A stretch of 29,359 bases of DNA from positions 1 to 29,359 of the forward strand of contig CAKSUL010000024.1 of NCBI GenBank assembly GCA_934501475.1, read 5' to 3'. The position numbers and the translations under genes are program-made. This document shows, one piece after another, positions 17,336 through 25,636 of this stretch; positions within the stretch are counted from its first letter, which is position 1; every line of letters begins with the position of its first letter. The notes under the pieces were generated by a model. The model saw nothing but the letters and a program-made list of their open reading frames with translations, was not told the DNA's origin and made no database searches. Source of the stretch: an uncultured Roseovarius sp. (GTDB lineage Bacteria; Pseudomonadota; Alphaproteobacteria; Rhodobacterales; Rhodobacteraceae).

Positions 17336-18322
17336 TCAAATCAGACCTTGCGCAGCGAACAGGGCCCTGACATCCGCTTCGGGGCGGGCGCCGTAATGGG
17401 TGATCACCTCGGCCGCGGCGATGCAGCCCATGCGTCCGGAGACCTCCAGGCTGGCGCCGGTTGCCACGCCATAAAGAAAACCTGCGGCGAACTGATCGCC
17501 GGCGCCGGTCGTGTCGACCGGCGTCACCTTGCGCACCGGCACCTGCACGCTGTGATCGCCTTGGACCAGCGCGACATCATGGCCCGAGCGCGTGCACGCG
17601 ATCAGCCCGCAATCCGCCGCCGCCTGCTCAAGGGCCGCGCCGAGATCATCGGTCTGATAGAGCGATTTCCATTCATGTTCGTTGCCGATCACATAGTCCA
17701 GTTCCTTCACCAGCGCCCGGAAATCCGCGCGATGGCGATCCACGCAGAACGGATCAGAGAGCGAAATGCCCGCCGTCCCACCCCCTGCGCGACAGGCGCG
17801 CGCGGCACTCAGGAACGCATCCTTGCCCTTGGCCTTGTCGAACAGATAGCCCTCCAGCAGCAACAGCCCTGCCTGTCCGGCCACATCGTCGGCCACATCG
17901 TCGGGGCCCAGTTCGGTTGAAATCCCCAGATAGGTGTTCATCGAGCGTTCACCATCCGGTGACACGAAGATCATCGAACGCGAGGTCGGCAGCTCCCCCC
18001 CCGGCACCGGCGCATTGACAAAGCTGCACCCGACATCGGCCATCGCATCGGCATAGAACTGCCCCAACTCATCGTCCCGCACCCGCCCGATAAAACCGGT
18101 GTTCAGCCCCAGCGCCGCCAGACCCGCCATCGTGTTGGCCACCGACCCACCGGCCATCCGGGTGCGGTTCTCCATCGAATCATAGAGATATTCGCCACGT
18201 TCCTGCTCGATCAGGGTCATGACGCCCTTTTCGATGCCCATGCGCGACAGAAACGCATCGTCGCTCTGAGAGATGACATCCACGACGGCGTTGCCGATTC
18301 CGACAGCCTGAAATTTGCTCAT
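17336..18322 (-). CDS. Adenosine kinase / PfkB-family carbohydrate kinase (328 aa)
   Basis: Ribokinase-fold kinase. N-terminal GIGNAVVDVI, substrate motif MAGGSVANTMAGLAALG (about residues 56-72), and the PfkB signature with the catalytic Asp, VDTTGAGDQFAAGFLYG (about 266-282). The length and the SKFQAVGIGNAVVDV start are typical of alphaproteobacterial proteins annotated as adenosine kinase. The expected reaction is adenosine + ATP to AMP + ADP in purine salvage; other PfkB substrates cannot be excluded from motifs. The frame is open upstream to 18568, but that part lies within nth. The ATG at 18322 overlaps the nth stop (ATGA), so translation is probably coupled. Confidence 0.85.
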   Translation of the reverse strand: MSKFQAVGIGNAVVDVISQSDDAFLSRMGIEKGVMTLIEQERGEYLYDSMENRTRMAGGSVANTMAGLAALGLNTGFIGRVRDDELGQFYADAMADVGCSFVNAPVPGGELPTSRSMIFVSPDGERSMNTYLGISTELGPDDVADDVAGQAGLLLLEGYLFDKAKGKDAFLSAARACRAGGGTAGISLSDPFCVDRHRADFRALVKELDYVIGNEHEWKSLYQTDDLGAALEQAAADCGLIACTRSGHDVALVQGDHSVQVPVRKVTPVDTTGAGDQFAAGFLYGVATGASLEVSGRMGCIAAAEVITHYGARPEADVRALFAAQGLI

Positions 18323-18963
18323 AGGTTCTTGTCCTCGAATTGACACAGGTCGCGGATGATGCAGGTGCTGCACATCGGCTTGCGTGCCTTGCAGTGATAG
18401 CGCCCGTGCAGGATCATCCAGTGATGGGCATGATGTTGAAAATCGGCCGGGATATTGTCTTCGATGGCGCGTTCGACCGCGACCACGTCCTTGCCGGGGC
18501 AGATGCCGGTGCGGTTGCCGACGCGAAAGATATGCGTATCCACCGCCTGGGTCGGCATGCCCCACCACATGTTCAGCACGACATTCGCGGTCTTGCGCCC
18601 GACGCCGGGCAGGGATTGCAGCGCGGCGCGCGAATTGGGCACCGTGCCGTCATATTCATCGACCAGGATCTGGCTGAGCCGGATCACGTTCCTGGCTTTC
18701 TGGCGGAACAGGCCGATGGTCTTGATATGCTCGGTCAGGCCATCAAGGCCCAGATCCAGCATTTTCTGCGGCGTGTCGGCGATGGCGAACAGGGCGCGCG
18801 TCGCCTTGTTCACGCCCACATCGGTCGCCTGCGCGCTCAGCGCCACCGCCACGACCAATGTATAGGCGTTCACATGCTCCAGCTCGCCCTTGGGTTCGGG
18901 GTCATGGGCATGGAAACGCTCAAAAATCGCGCGGATGGTATGGTAATCGAGTTGCCTGGCCAT
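18319..18963 (-). CDS. nth: Endonuclease III (DNA glycosylase/AP lyase)
   Basis: 214 residues, the normal length. VALSAQATDVGVNKAT near the start, the helix-hairpin-helix with catalytic lysine LQSLPGVGRKTANVVLN (Lys near 120), the catalytic Asp in AVDTHIFRVGNR (near 139), and the [4Fe-4S] ligand pattern C-X6-C-X2-C-X5-C in CKARKPMCSTCIIRDLC (about 190-207), all intact. It removes oxidised pyrimidines and nicks abasic sites. The ATG at 18963 (MARQLDYHTI) is chosen because the frame upstream has no family sequence and runs through the divergent gene. It is followed with a 4-bp overlap by adenosine kinase and is divergent from the Ada-like repair gene across 99 bp. Confidence 0.96.
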   Translation of the reverse strand: MARQLDYHTIRAIFERFHAHDPEPKGELEHVNAYTLVVAVALSAQATDVGVNKATRALFAIADTPQKMLDLGLDGLTEHIKTIGLFRQKARNVIRLSQILVDEYDGTVPNSRAALQSLPGVGRKTANVVLNMWWGMPTQAVDTHIFRVGNRTGICPGKDVVAVERAIEDNIPADFQHHAHHWMILHGRYHCKARKPMCSTCIIRDLCQFEDKNL

Positions 18964-19062
18964 GCAGACCCTATGCCGTGAAAATCCGCAATGCGCAATA
19001 TTCGGGTCGCGCCGTTCCCGACGCGCCCGTATCATATGGATAACAAGAGCCGGAGCAGCACG

Positions 19063-19905
19063 ATGAACATCCAGACCGATCAGGGCTATCACTTTCAGGT
19101 CATGCGCCGGGCGATTGATCTGATCGACCAGGGAGGCAACACGCTGACGCTTGAGGAACTGGCCCGCGCCATGGGCATGAGCGCGGCGCATTTCCAGCGG
19201 CTGTTCTCGGCCTGGGTCGGGGTGTCGCCCAAGCGGTATCAGCAATATCTGACCCTTGGCCACGCCAAGGCCCTGCTGGCGGATCGTCACACCACCCTTG
19301 CCGCCGCCGATGGGGCGGGGCTGTCGGGGACGGGGCGGCTGCATGATCTGTTTCAGCGATGGGAGGCGATGAGCCCCGGCGAATTCGCCCGCAAGGGCGC
19401 GGGGTTGCGCATCCATTGGGGGTGGTTCGACAGCCCCTTCGGCCCAAGCCTGGTGATGGGCACAGACCGGGGCATCTGCGGGATCGGCTTTGCCGCCGAA
19501 GCCGGCAAGGATGCGACCATGCAGGATCTTGTGGCGCGCTGGCCCAAGGCGGAGTTCGTCGAAGACCCCGAGATACTGCGCCCCTGGGTGCGCGCGGCCT
19601 ATGGGCTGAACGAGCAGGAGCGCGCACCGCTGTTCCTGATCGGCGCGCCGTTTCAGATCAAGGTCTGGGAGGCGCTGCTGGCGATCCCGTCGGGGCATGT
19701 CACCACCTATTCCGAGATCGCCGAGGCCATCGGCCATCCCCGCGCCGTGCGCGCCGTGGGCACCGCCGTCGGGCGCAACCCGATCAGCCTGCTGATCCCG
19801 TGCCACCGTGCGCTGCGCAAATCCGGGGGCCTTGGCGGGTATCACTGGGGTCTGCCGGTCAAGCGCACGATCCTGGCCTGGGAAAGCGCGCGCGCCGACG
19901 CCTGA
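19063..19905 (+). CDS. Ada-like protein: AraC-type HTH fused to O6-methylguanine-DNA methyltransferase (280 aa)
   Basis: Residues about 10-112 form an AraC/XylS DNA-binding domain (LTLEELARAMGMSAAHFQRL, then VSPKRYQQYLTLGHAKALL). The C-terminal half is the methyltransferase: FQIKVWEALLAIPSGHVTTY, EIAEAIGHPRAVRAVGTAVG and the acceptor motif IPCHRAL with Cys247, followed by SGGLGGYHWG. The N-terminal Ada metal-binding domain, which senses methylphosphotriesters, is absent. It probably repairs O6-alkylguanine by self-alkylation; whether it still activates genes is unclear. ATG 19063 has GGAG 7 nt upstream and is preferred over ATG 19036. It sits divergently next to nth. Confidence 0.9.
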   Translation: MNIQTDQGYHFQVMRRAIDLIDQGGNTLTLEELARAMGMSAAHFQRLFSAWVGVSPKRYQQYLTLGHAKALLADRHTTLAAADGAGLSGTGRLHDLFQRWEAMSPGEFARKGAGLRIHWGWFDSPFGPSLVMGTDRGICGIGFAAEAGKDATMQDLVARWPKAEFVEDPEILRPWVRAAYGLNEQERAPLFLIGAPFQIKVWEALLAIPSGHVTTYSEIAEAIGHPRAVRAVGTAVGRNPISLLIPCHRALRKSGGLGGYHWGLPVKRTILAWESARADA

Positions 19906-19955
19906 AACACACGACAATTTGCGCGGAATGCTGCCGATTCTCCACTCGTTATGCC

Positions 19956-19984
19956 TTGGGCTGAGGGCAAACACCGCATATAGT
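19956..19984 (+). promoter_or_regulatory. Promoter of the OmpA-family lipoprotein gene
   Basis: TTGGGC (19956-19961), 17-nt spacer, TATAGT (19979-19984), leaving a leader of about 40 nt before the ATG at 20030. Confidence 0.5.
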
Positions 19985-20029
19985 GGCGCTCAGGTCCGGC
20001 ACGCGGGCACATAACAAGAGGCATTTCCA

Positions 20030-20701
20030 ATGATCCGAGCGAAAAAACCCATTCTTTTCCTTGCCACCGCGTCCCTGCTGGCCATGGCGGCCTGCGACAC
20101 GCCAGCGCATCTGGAAGGCAGCGGCACGGACCCCAACCAGAAGACCAAGCAAGGCGCGCTGATCGGCGGTATCTTTGGTGCGCTGACCGGTGCCGCAGCC
20201 AGCGACAAGAAAGGCAAGGGGGCCGTTGTCGGCGGGGCCATCGGTGCATTGGGCGGGGCCGCGATCGGCAACGCATTGGACAAGCAGGAAGCCGAACTGC
20301 GCCGCGACCTCGAGAATGACCGGGTCAAGATCACCAATACCGGCGACCGCCTGATCGTGACATTGCCGCAGGACATCCTGTTTGACGTCGACAGCGCGCG
20401 CGTCAACACCGCGCTGCGCAGCGATCTGTTGACCGTGGCGGACAGCCTGCGCTCGTATCCCAACAGCACGGTGCAGGTCGTGGGCCACACCGACAACACC
20501 GGTGCCGCCGCCTATAACCAGGATCTGTCGGAACGCCGCGCCAATTCGGTTGCGGATGTGCTGATGGATGGCGGCGTGGCGTTCGGCCGGATCCAGACCT
20601 ACGGTCGTGGCGAGGATCAGCCGATTGCCTCGAACCTCACAACCGAGGGCAAGGCACAAAACCGCCGGGTCGAGATCGTGATCCTGCCCAGCGCGACCTG
20701 A
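20030..20701 (+). CDS. OmpA-family outer membrane lipoprotein (223 aa, YiaD-like)
   Basis: A lipoprotein signal (MIRAKKPILFLATASLL, lipobox AMAAC, Cys22), then a glycine-zipper segment (ALIGGIFGALTGAAAS and AVVGGAIGALGGAAIG, about residues 44-84). The C-terminal OmpA peptidoglycan-binding domain (about 100-220) contains DILFDVDSARVN, VVGHTDNTGAAAYNQDLSER, the helix with RRANSVADVL, and NRRVEIVI. The TD-x10-LS-x2-RA-x3-V pattern that binds meso-diaminopimelate is intact. It is inferred to tether the outer membrane to peptidoglycan. The gene is monocistronic in appearance: its own promoter lies upstream and a GC hairpin follows the stop. Confidence 0.92.
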   Translation: MIRAKKPILFLATASLLAMAACDTPAHLEGSGTDPNQKTKQGALIGGIFGALTGAAASDKKGKGAVVGGAIGALGGAAIGNALDKQEAELRRDLENDRVKITNTGDRLIVTLPQDILFDVDSARVNTALRSDLLTVADSLRSYPNSTVQVVGHTDNTGAAAYNQDLSERRANSVADVLMDGGVAFGRIQTYGRGEDQPIASNLTTEGKAQNRRVEIVILPSAT

Positions 20702-20711
20702 GACAGGGACC

Positions 20712-20731
20712 GGGCGGGCCAGCGCCCGCCC
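20712..20731 (+). terminator. GC-rich hairpin after the OmpA-family gene
   Basis: Perfect 8-bp stem GGGCGGGC/GCCCGCCC with loop CAGC, 10 bp after the stop. There is no T-run, so it may assist rather than cause termination. Confidence 0.5.
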
Positions 20732-20833
20732 CGCCACCGTCCGACGCGGTATTTCCGGCATTGCGCACTGCGTTTCACCGCGTGACCCGTTCGGGCGCGC
20801 GATCCTGATCGTGGCGCGCGGCCCAGCCGTTTC

Positions 20834-20862
20834 TTGACCCTCGCGCGCCTTCGCGCTAGGCG
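20834..20862 (+). promoter_or_regulatory. Promoter of leuB
   Basis: TTGACC (20834-20839), 17-nt spacer, TAGGCG (20857-20862). TTGAC with a degenerate TAGG-type -10 is typical of housekeeping promoters in this group. Start expected near 20869, about 30 nt before the ATG. Confidence 0.6.
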
Positions 20863-20897
20863 AATTCCAAACATCCGAAACCAGAGGAATTCCGCCC

Positions 20898-22004
20898 ATG
20901 AGCACGCCTTCCCTTCTTATCCTGCCCGGCGACGGGATCGGCCCCGAAGTCATGGCCGAAGTCCGCCGCATCATCGACTGGTTCGCCAGGAACCGCGACA
21001 TGCCCTTTGACGTCTCCGAGGATCTGGTGGGCGGTGCCGCCTATGACGCCCACGGCACGCCGCTGCATGATGACACGATGGCGCGCGCGCAAGGGGTGGA
21101 CGCCGTTCTGCTGGGCGCTGTCGGGGGTCCGAAATACGACGATCTGGATTTCTCGGTGAAACCGGAACGCGGCCTTTTGCGCCTGCGCAAGGAAATGGAC
21201 CTGTTCGCCAACCTGCGCCCGGCGCAATGCTTTGACGCGCTGGCCGATTTTTCCAGCCTGAAAAAGGATATCGTGTCCGGTCTGGACATCATGATCGTGC
21301 GCGAACTGACCTCGGGCGTCTATTTCGGTGAGCCGCGCGGCATTTTCAAGGAAGGCAACGAACGCGTCGGCATCAACACCCAGCGTTACACCGAAAGCGA
21401 GATCGACCGCGTCGCCCGCGCCGCCTTCGAGCTGGCCCGCAAGCGCGGCAACAAGGTCTGTTCGATGGAAAAGGCCAACGTGATGGAGAGCGGCATCCTG
21501 TGGCGCGAAGTGGTGCAGCGCGTGCATGACGCCGATTATGGCGATGTGCAACTCAGCCACATGTATGCCGATAACGGCGCGATGCAGCTGGTGCGCGCGC
21601 CCAAACAGTTTGACGTGATCCTGACCGACAACCTGTTCGGCGACATCCTGTCGGATTGCGCCGCGATGCTGACCGGCAGTCTCGGGATGCTTCCCTCGGC
21701 GTCGCTGGGCGCGCCGATGGCCAATGGCCGCCCCAAGGCGCTCTATGAGCCGGTGCACGGTTCGGCCCCCGATATCACCGGACAGGGCAAGGCCAACCCG
21801 ATCGCCTGCATCCTCAGCTTTGCCATGGCGCTGCGCTATTCCTTCGATCATGGCGATGAGGCCACGCGCGTCGAGCAGGCCGTGGAAAGCGTGCTGGCCA
21901 ATGGGGCCCGCACCGCCGATCTGATGGGCCCCGAAGGCGGCACCCCGATCAGCACCACCCAGATGGGCGACGCCATCCTGGCCGCGCTGGACGCCAGCCT
22001 CTGA
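20898..22004 (+). CDS. leuB: 3-isopropylmalate dehydrogenase
   Basis: 368 residues, the family length. N-terminal [22 protein letters not shown]-loop region [13 protein letters not shown], arginine-bearing segment [35 protein letters not shown], the lysine in EKANVMESG, the metal/signature region [20 protein letters not shown], and [17 protein letters not shown]. It oxidatively decarboxylates 3-isopropylmalate in leucine synthesis; it is cytosolic. The ribosome site AGAGGAA lies about 8 nt before the ATG. leuC and leuD are not in the window, and the gene has its own promoter and a strong 3' hairpin, so it appears to be a single-gene unit here. Confidence 0.97.
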   Translation: MSTPSLLILPGDGIGPEVMAEVRRIIDWFARNRDMPFDVSEDLVGGAAYDAHGTPLHDDTMARAQGVDAVLLGAVGGPKYDDLDFSVKPERGLLRLRKEMDLFANLRPAQCFDALADFSSLKKDIVSGLDIMIVRELTSGVYFGEPRGIFKEGNERVGINTQRYTESEIDRVARAAFELARKRGNKVCSMEKANVMESGILWREVVQRVHDADYGDVQLSHMYADNGAMQLVRAPKQFDVILTDNLFGDILSDCAAMLTGSLGMLPSASLGAPMANGRPKALYEPVHGSAPDITGQGKANPIACILSFAMALRYSFDHGDEATRVEQAVESVLANGARTADLMGPEGGTPISTTQMGDAILAALDASL

Positions 22005-22021
22005 AACCCTGCGTGACCCGC

Positions 22022-22059
22022 ACCGCCGTTCACCCGATCCTGTCGGGGCGAACGGCGGT
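22022..22059 (+). terminator. Hairpin terminator after leuB
   Basis: Perfect 10-bp outer stem ACCGCCGTTC (22022-22031) / GAACGGCGGT (22050-22059), with an inner CCCGA/TCGGG stem, 17 bp after the leuB stop. A T-run is lacking. Confidence 0.6.
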
Positions 22060-22110
22060 CGGCCTCAGGGCCATCCCGCGCTAAATCACCCGTGCCCATG
22101 CGCAATCCTC

Positions 22111-22139
22111 TTGCATTGCCGCCGCGCTTTCGGTAATCG
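22111..22139 (+). promoter_or_regulatory. Promoter of tRNA-Pro
   Basis: TTGCAT (22111-22116), 17-nt spacer, TAATCG (22134-22139), ending 12 bp before the mature tRNA 5' end. Confidence 0.6.
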
Positions 22140-22151
22140 CCACGCCAGTGT

Positions 22152-22228
22152 CGGAGTGTAGCTCAGCCTGGTAGAGCACTGTCTTCGGGAGGCAGGGGCC
22201 GGAGGTTCGAATCCTCTCACTCCGACCA
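22152..22228 (+). tRNA. tRNA-Pro (anticodon CGG)
   Basis: 77 nt with an encoded CCA. Acceptor CGGAGTG/CACTCCG, D arm GCTC-GAGC with the loop AGCCTGGTA, anticodon stem CTGTC/GGCAG with loop TTCGGGA (anticodon CGG at 22186-22188, reads CCG), variable loop GGGCC, T arm GGAGG-TTCGAAT-CCTCT, discriminator A. All stems pair with only G-U wobbles. CCG is a common proline codon in this GC-rich genome. Confidence 0.96.
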
Positions 22229-22232
22229 ATAA

Positions 22233-22264
22233 AACAAGGCGCCTCAGGGCGTCTTTGTTGTTTT
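22233..22264 (+). terminator. Terminator of tRNA-Pro
   Basis: The stem AACAAGGCGCC / GGCGTCTTTGTT (one G-T pair and one bulged T) closes on a 4-nt loop, followed by GTTTT. It begins 4 nt after the CCA. Confidence 0.7.
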
Positions 22265-22333
22265 CAGGACAGGGCTCATGGGGTCTTGCCGCTTGGCGCG
22301 ACGGCCTGCGGATATGGGACCCATCGCCCCCGA

Positions 22334-25300
22334 TCAGTGAAAATCCCGCGATTTTGGAATGATCCGCATGTTGCGGGGGTGGCGATGCGTCCCGCTTGGC
22401 AGTGATTTGCGCACCTCGTCCGCGCGGGCGAGAGGGACATCCATGGCATCATTCGACAGCCGGTCGAGTGCGTCGCTGCGATCTGTCAGCCGATGCGCGA
22501 CGACGTGAATCACGCCTTCGGCCCGCTGCACCACGCCGGACACGTCGATCAGACGCGATTGCATGACGGTCTTGCGGAACGTCTCCATCACCTTGGGCCA
22601 GACGACCAGATTGGCAACGCCCGTCTCATCCTCCAGCGTGATGAAACACACGCCCCTGGCGCTGCCGGGGCGCTGGCGGATCAGGACGAGGCCGGCCAGC
22701 GACACACCCTGGCCGCTGCGCATCCGGGTCAGGGTGGCGGCGGGGATGTAACCCTGCCGCGACATGCTGCGCCGCAGGAACGCCATCGGATGCGCCTTCA
22801 GGGACAGCCGCAATGTCTGGTAATCCGCGACGACATGCTCGCAGGTGGGCATCTGAGGCAGGGTGAATATCGTCTCGTGCCCCTCATCGCGACCGGCCTG
22901 AAACAGTGGCAGATCAGGCGCATCGCGCAAGGCGCGCGCGTCCCAGAGGGCCTGCCTGCGATCCCGCCCCATCGAGCGGAACGCGTCGGCCGCCGCCAGT
23001 TTCCGGATCGTGCCTGCGTCTGCTCTTGCGCGGGACTTGAGGTCTTGCAGATCGACAAAGGGGGCATGGCGGGCCCGCATCAGCCGCTCAGCCGCGATCT
23101 GCGGCACGCCATCGACCTGCCGCAGGCCCAAACGCACGGCGAAAACGCCCGCCTTGACGGGCTCCAGCGTGTTGTCCCAATCGCTGTAGTTCACATCGGG
23201 CGGACGCATCTCAACCCCATGTTCGCACGCGTCGCGCACGATCTGCGCGGGCGCATAGAACCCCATCGGCTGTGAATTCAGCAGCGCGGCGCAGAACACG
23301 TCAGGGTAATGGCACTTGATCCAGCTGGAAATATAGACCAGCAACGCAAAGCTGGCGGCGTGGCTTTCGGGAAAGCCGTATTCGCCGAAGCCCTTGATCT
23401 GGTCAAAGCAGCGTTGCGCGAACACCGGATCATAGCCGCGGTCCTTCATCCGCCCGATCATCTTGTCCTGCAAGGTCTCGATCGTGCCGCGCGATCGGAA
23501 CGTCGCCATCGCCTTGCGCAGCTCGTTCGCCTCGGCGGGGCTGAAACAGGCCGCGTCGATGGCAATCTTCATCGCCTGTTCCTGAAAGATCGGAACGCCC
23601 AATGTGCGGCCCAGAATTTTCTTCAGCTCATCGGGATCATGGCCGGGTCCGGGCGCGGGGTATTCCACCTTTTCCCGTCCGCTGCGCCGGCGCAGGAAGG
23701 GATGCACCATGTCCCCCTGAATGGGACCGGGGCGCACGATGGCGACCTGAATGACCAGATCATAGAATTCGCGCGGTTTCAGACGGGGCAGCATGTTCAT
23801 CTGCGCCCGGCTTTCCACCTGGAACGTTCCCAGGCTGTCACCCCTGCACAGCATGTCATAGGTCGCGCGGTCCTCCCTGGGGACTGTCGCCAGATCGAAC
23901 CGTTTCCCGTGATGCGCCGCGATCAGATCGAACGCCTTGCGGATGCAGGTCAGCATCCCCAGCGCCAGCACATCGACCTTGAGGATGCGCAGCTCGTCGA
24001 TGTCGTCCTTGTCCCATTCGATAAAGCTGCGATCCGCCATCGCGCCGTTGCCGATGGGCACGGTGCGGGTCAGCGGCGTCTCGGTCAGGATGAAGCCGCC
24101 GACATGCTGTGACAGGTGGCGCGGCATCCCGATCATCATGTCGGCCAGCCGGATCGTGCGCGCAATCAGCGGATCGCGCAGATCCAGCCCCGCTTCGGTT
24201 GCTTCCTTCGCGCCGATCTCGCGGCCGTAACTGCCCCAGATCGTCTTGGCCAGGGCGGTGGTGATGTCCTCGGACAGGCCCATCACCTTGCCCACCTCAC
24301 GCACGGCCATGCGCGAGCGGAAATGGATGACGGTCGCGCACAGCCCGGCGCGATCCCGGCCATATTTGGCATAGATGTGCTGGATCACCTCCTCGCGGCG
24401 CTCATGTTCGAAATCGACGTCAATATCGGGCGGCTCGGTGCGTTCCTCGCTGATGAACCGCTCGAACAGCAGGTCGTTCTTGTCGGGATCGACCGCCGTG
24501 ATGCCCAGCACATAGCACACGGTCGAATTGGCGGCCGACCCGCGCCCCTGGCACAGGATCGGGGGGCTGACCTCGCGGCGCGCGAACTGGATGATGTCGT
24601 GAATGGTCAGGAAATACTGCGCCATGTTCAGCTTGCCGATCAGCGCCAGTTCCTTTTGCAATGTGGCGCGCACCTTGTCGGGGATGGCGTCGGGATATCT
24701 CTCGGCTGCGCCTTTCCAGGTCAGTTCCGCCAAATATTCCTGTGGCGCGCGCCCCTCGGGGATCGTTTCCTGCGGATATTCATAGGACAGTTGGCGCAGA
24801 TCGAAGGTGCAGGCATCCGCGAGCTCGCGGGTGGCGCGGATCGCATGGGGCCAGTCGGAAAAGAGCTCGATCATCCGGGCCGGCGATTTCAGGTGGCGCT
24901 CTGCATTGGCGTGCAGCAGATAGCCGGCCCTGGTGATGGTTGTCTTGTGCAGGATGCAGGTCATCACGTCCTGTAGCGGACGGCGGGCGGGCGCATGGTA
25001 ATGCACGTCATTCGTAGCCAGGATCGACAGCCCGTGCTGGCGGGCCAGAGCATCCAGCCGATTGATCCGGGCGCGGTCATCGCCACGATAGAGATAGCTT
25101 GCCGCGACATGGCGCAGCGTCGGCAGGGCGCGGCTCAGACGGCGCAGACCAGCGGCGAAAGCGTCGGGGTCTTCGCCCGGCAGCGCGATCAACTGCACCC
25201 CGTCCGCATGGGCGGCCAGATCCTCCAGCGTGATGTCGCACACGCCCTTGGCCTGCCAGCCGCCGTCCGTGCCCTGCATCTTGCCTCTGGACAGCAATTG

Positions 25301-25636
25301 GCACAGCCGCCCATAGGCATCGCGATCCCGCGGATAGGCCAGAAATTCCTCACCCGTCACAAGGCGCAGGCGGCAGCCGATCACCGGCCGCAGACATGCC
25401 TTCAGCGCCGCGGCGTGAAGGCGCACCACACCGGCCATGGTGTTCAGATCGGCCACGCCCAGCGCGTCATGCCCCTGCGCCCACGCGGTCGCGGCGAGGT
25501 CCACGGCATCCGATGCGCCGCGCAGGAATGAAAAACAGGTGGTGACGCCCAGTTCGACAAAGGCGGCGCGCGGGTTGGGGGTGAAACCGCCGTCATCCAG
25601 CATGCGACGAGAGTGTTGATGGTCATTCTGGGGCAT
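22334..25636 (-). CDS. dnaE2: Error-prone DNA polymerase III alpha subunit DnaE2
   Basis: 1100 residues, typical of DnaE2. A PHP domain lies at the N-terminus (FVELGVTTCFSFLRGASDA, ALGVADLNTMAG). The polymerase core has the catalytic pair PPDIDVDFEHERREEVIQ near residue 405 and a third Asp in LRILKVDVLALGML. PSWIK-like FALLVYISSWIKCHYPD follows, then tandem helix-hairpin segments, and a C-terminal OB fold (VSLAGLVLIRQRPGS, CFITLEDETGVANLVVWP). The short C-terminus after the OB fold lacks the replicative DnaE tau-binding tail. Its ATG (25636) shares one base with the imuB stop (TGATG), indicating coupled translation. With ImuA and ImuB it carries out SOS-induced translesion synthesis. Confidence 0.95.
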   Translation of the reverse strand: MPQNDHQHSRRMLDDGGFTPNPRAAFVELGVTTCFSFLRGASDAVDLAATAWAQGHDALGVADLNTMAGVVRLHAAALKACLRPVIGCRLRLVTGEEFLAYPRDRDAYGRLCQLLSRGKMQGTDGGWQAKGVCDITLEDLAAHADGVQLIALPGEDPDAFAAGLRRLSRALPTLRHVAASYLYRGDDRARINRLDALARQHGLSILATNDVHYHAPARRPLQDVMTCILHKTTITRAGYLLHANAERHLKSPARMIELFSDWPHAIRATRELADACTFDLRQLSYEYPQETIPEGRAPQEYLAELTWKGAAERYPDAIPDKVRATLQKELALIGKLNMAQYFLTIHDIIQFARREVSPPILCQGRGSAANSTVCYVLGITAVDPDKNDLLFERFISEERTEPPDIDVDFEHERREEVIQHIYAKYGRDRAGLCATVIHFRSRMAVREVGKVMGLSEDITTALAKTIWGSYGREIGAKEATEAGLDLRDPLIARTIRLADMMIGMPRHLSQHVGGFILTETPLTRTVPIGNGAMADRSFIEWDKDDIDELRILKVDVLALGMLTCIRKAFDLIAAHHGKRFDLATVPREDRATYDMLCRGDSLGTFQVESRAQMNMLPRLKPREFYDLVIQVAIVRPGPIQGDMVHPFLRRRSGREKVEYPAPGPGHDPDELKKILGRTLGVPIFQEQAMKIAIDAACFSPAEANELRKAMATFRSRGTIETLQDKMIGRMKDRGYDPVFAQRCFDQIKGFGEYGFPESHAASFALLVYISSWIKCHYPDVFCAALLNSQPMGFYAPAQIVRDACEHGVEMRPPDVNYSDWDNTLEPVKAGVFAVRLGLRQVDGVPQIAAERLMRARHAPFVDLQDLKSRARADAGTIRKLAAADAFRSMGRDRRQALWDARALRDAPDLPLFQAGRDEGHETIFTLPQMPTCEHVVADYQTLRLSLKAHPMAFLRRSMSRQGYIPAATLTRMRSGQGVSLAGLVLIRQRPGSARGVCFITLEDETGVANLVVWPKVMETFRKTVMQSRLIDVSGVVQRAEGVIHVVAHRLTDRSDALDRLSNDAMDVPLARADEVRKSLPSGTHRHPRNMRIIPKSRDFH

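Noticed and set aside
17170..17370. 66-codon plus-strand frame with a GAGGAG site 3 nt before its ATG
   Set aside because: The ribosome site is attractive, but the frame runs through repeat copy C and into the 3' end of adenosine kinase, and its sequence looks like no known family.
22152..22228. tRNA-Pro as an integration site for the dnaE2-imuB-imuA region
   Set aside because: No second copy of the tRNA 3' end is seen in the window, no integrase is present, and the cassette has host-like composition.
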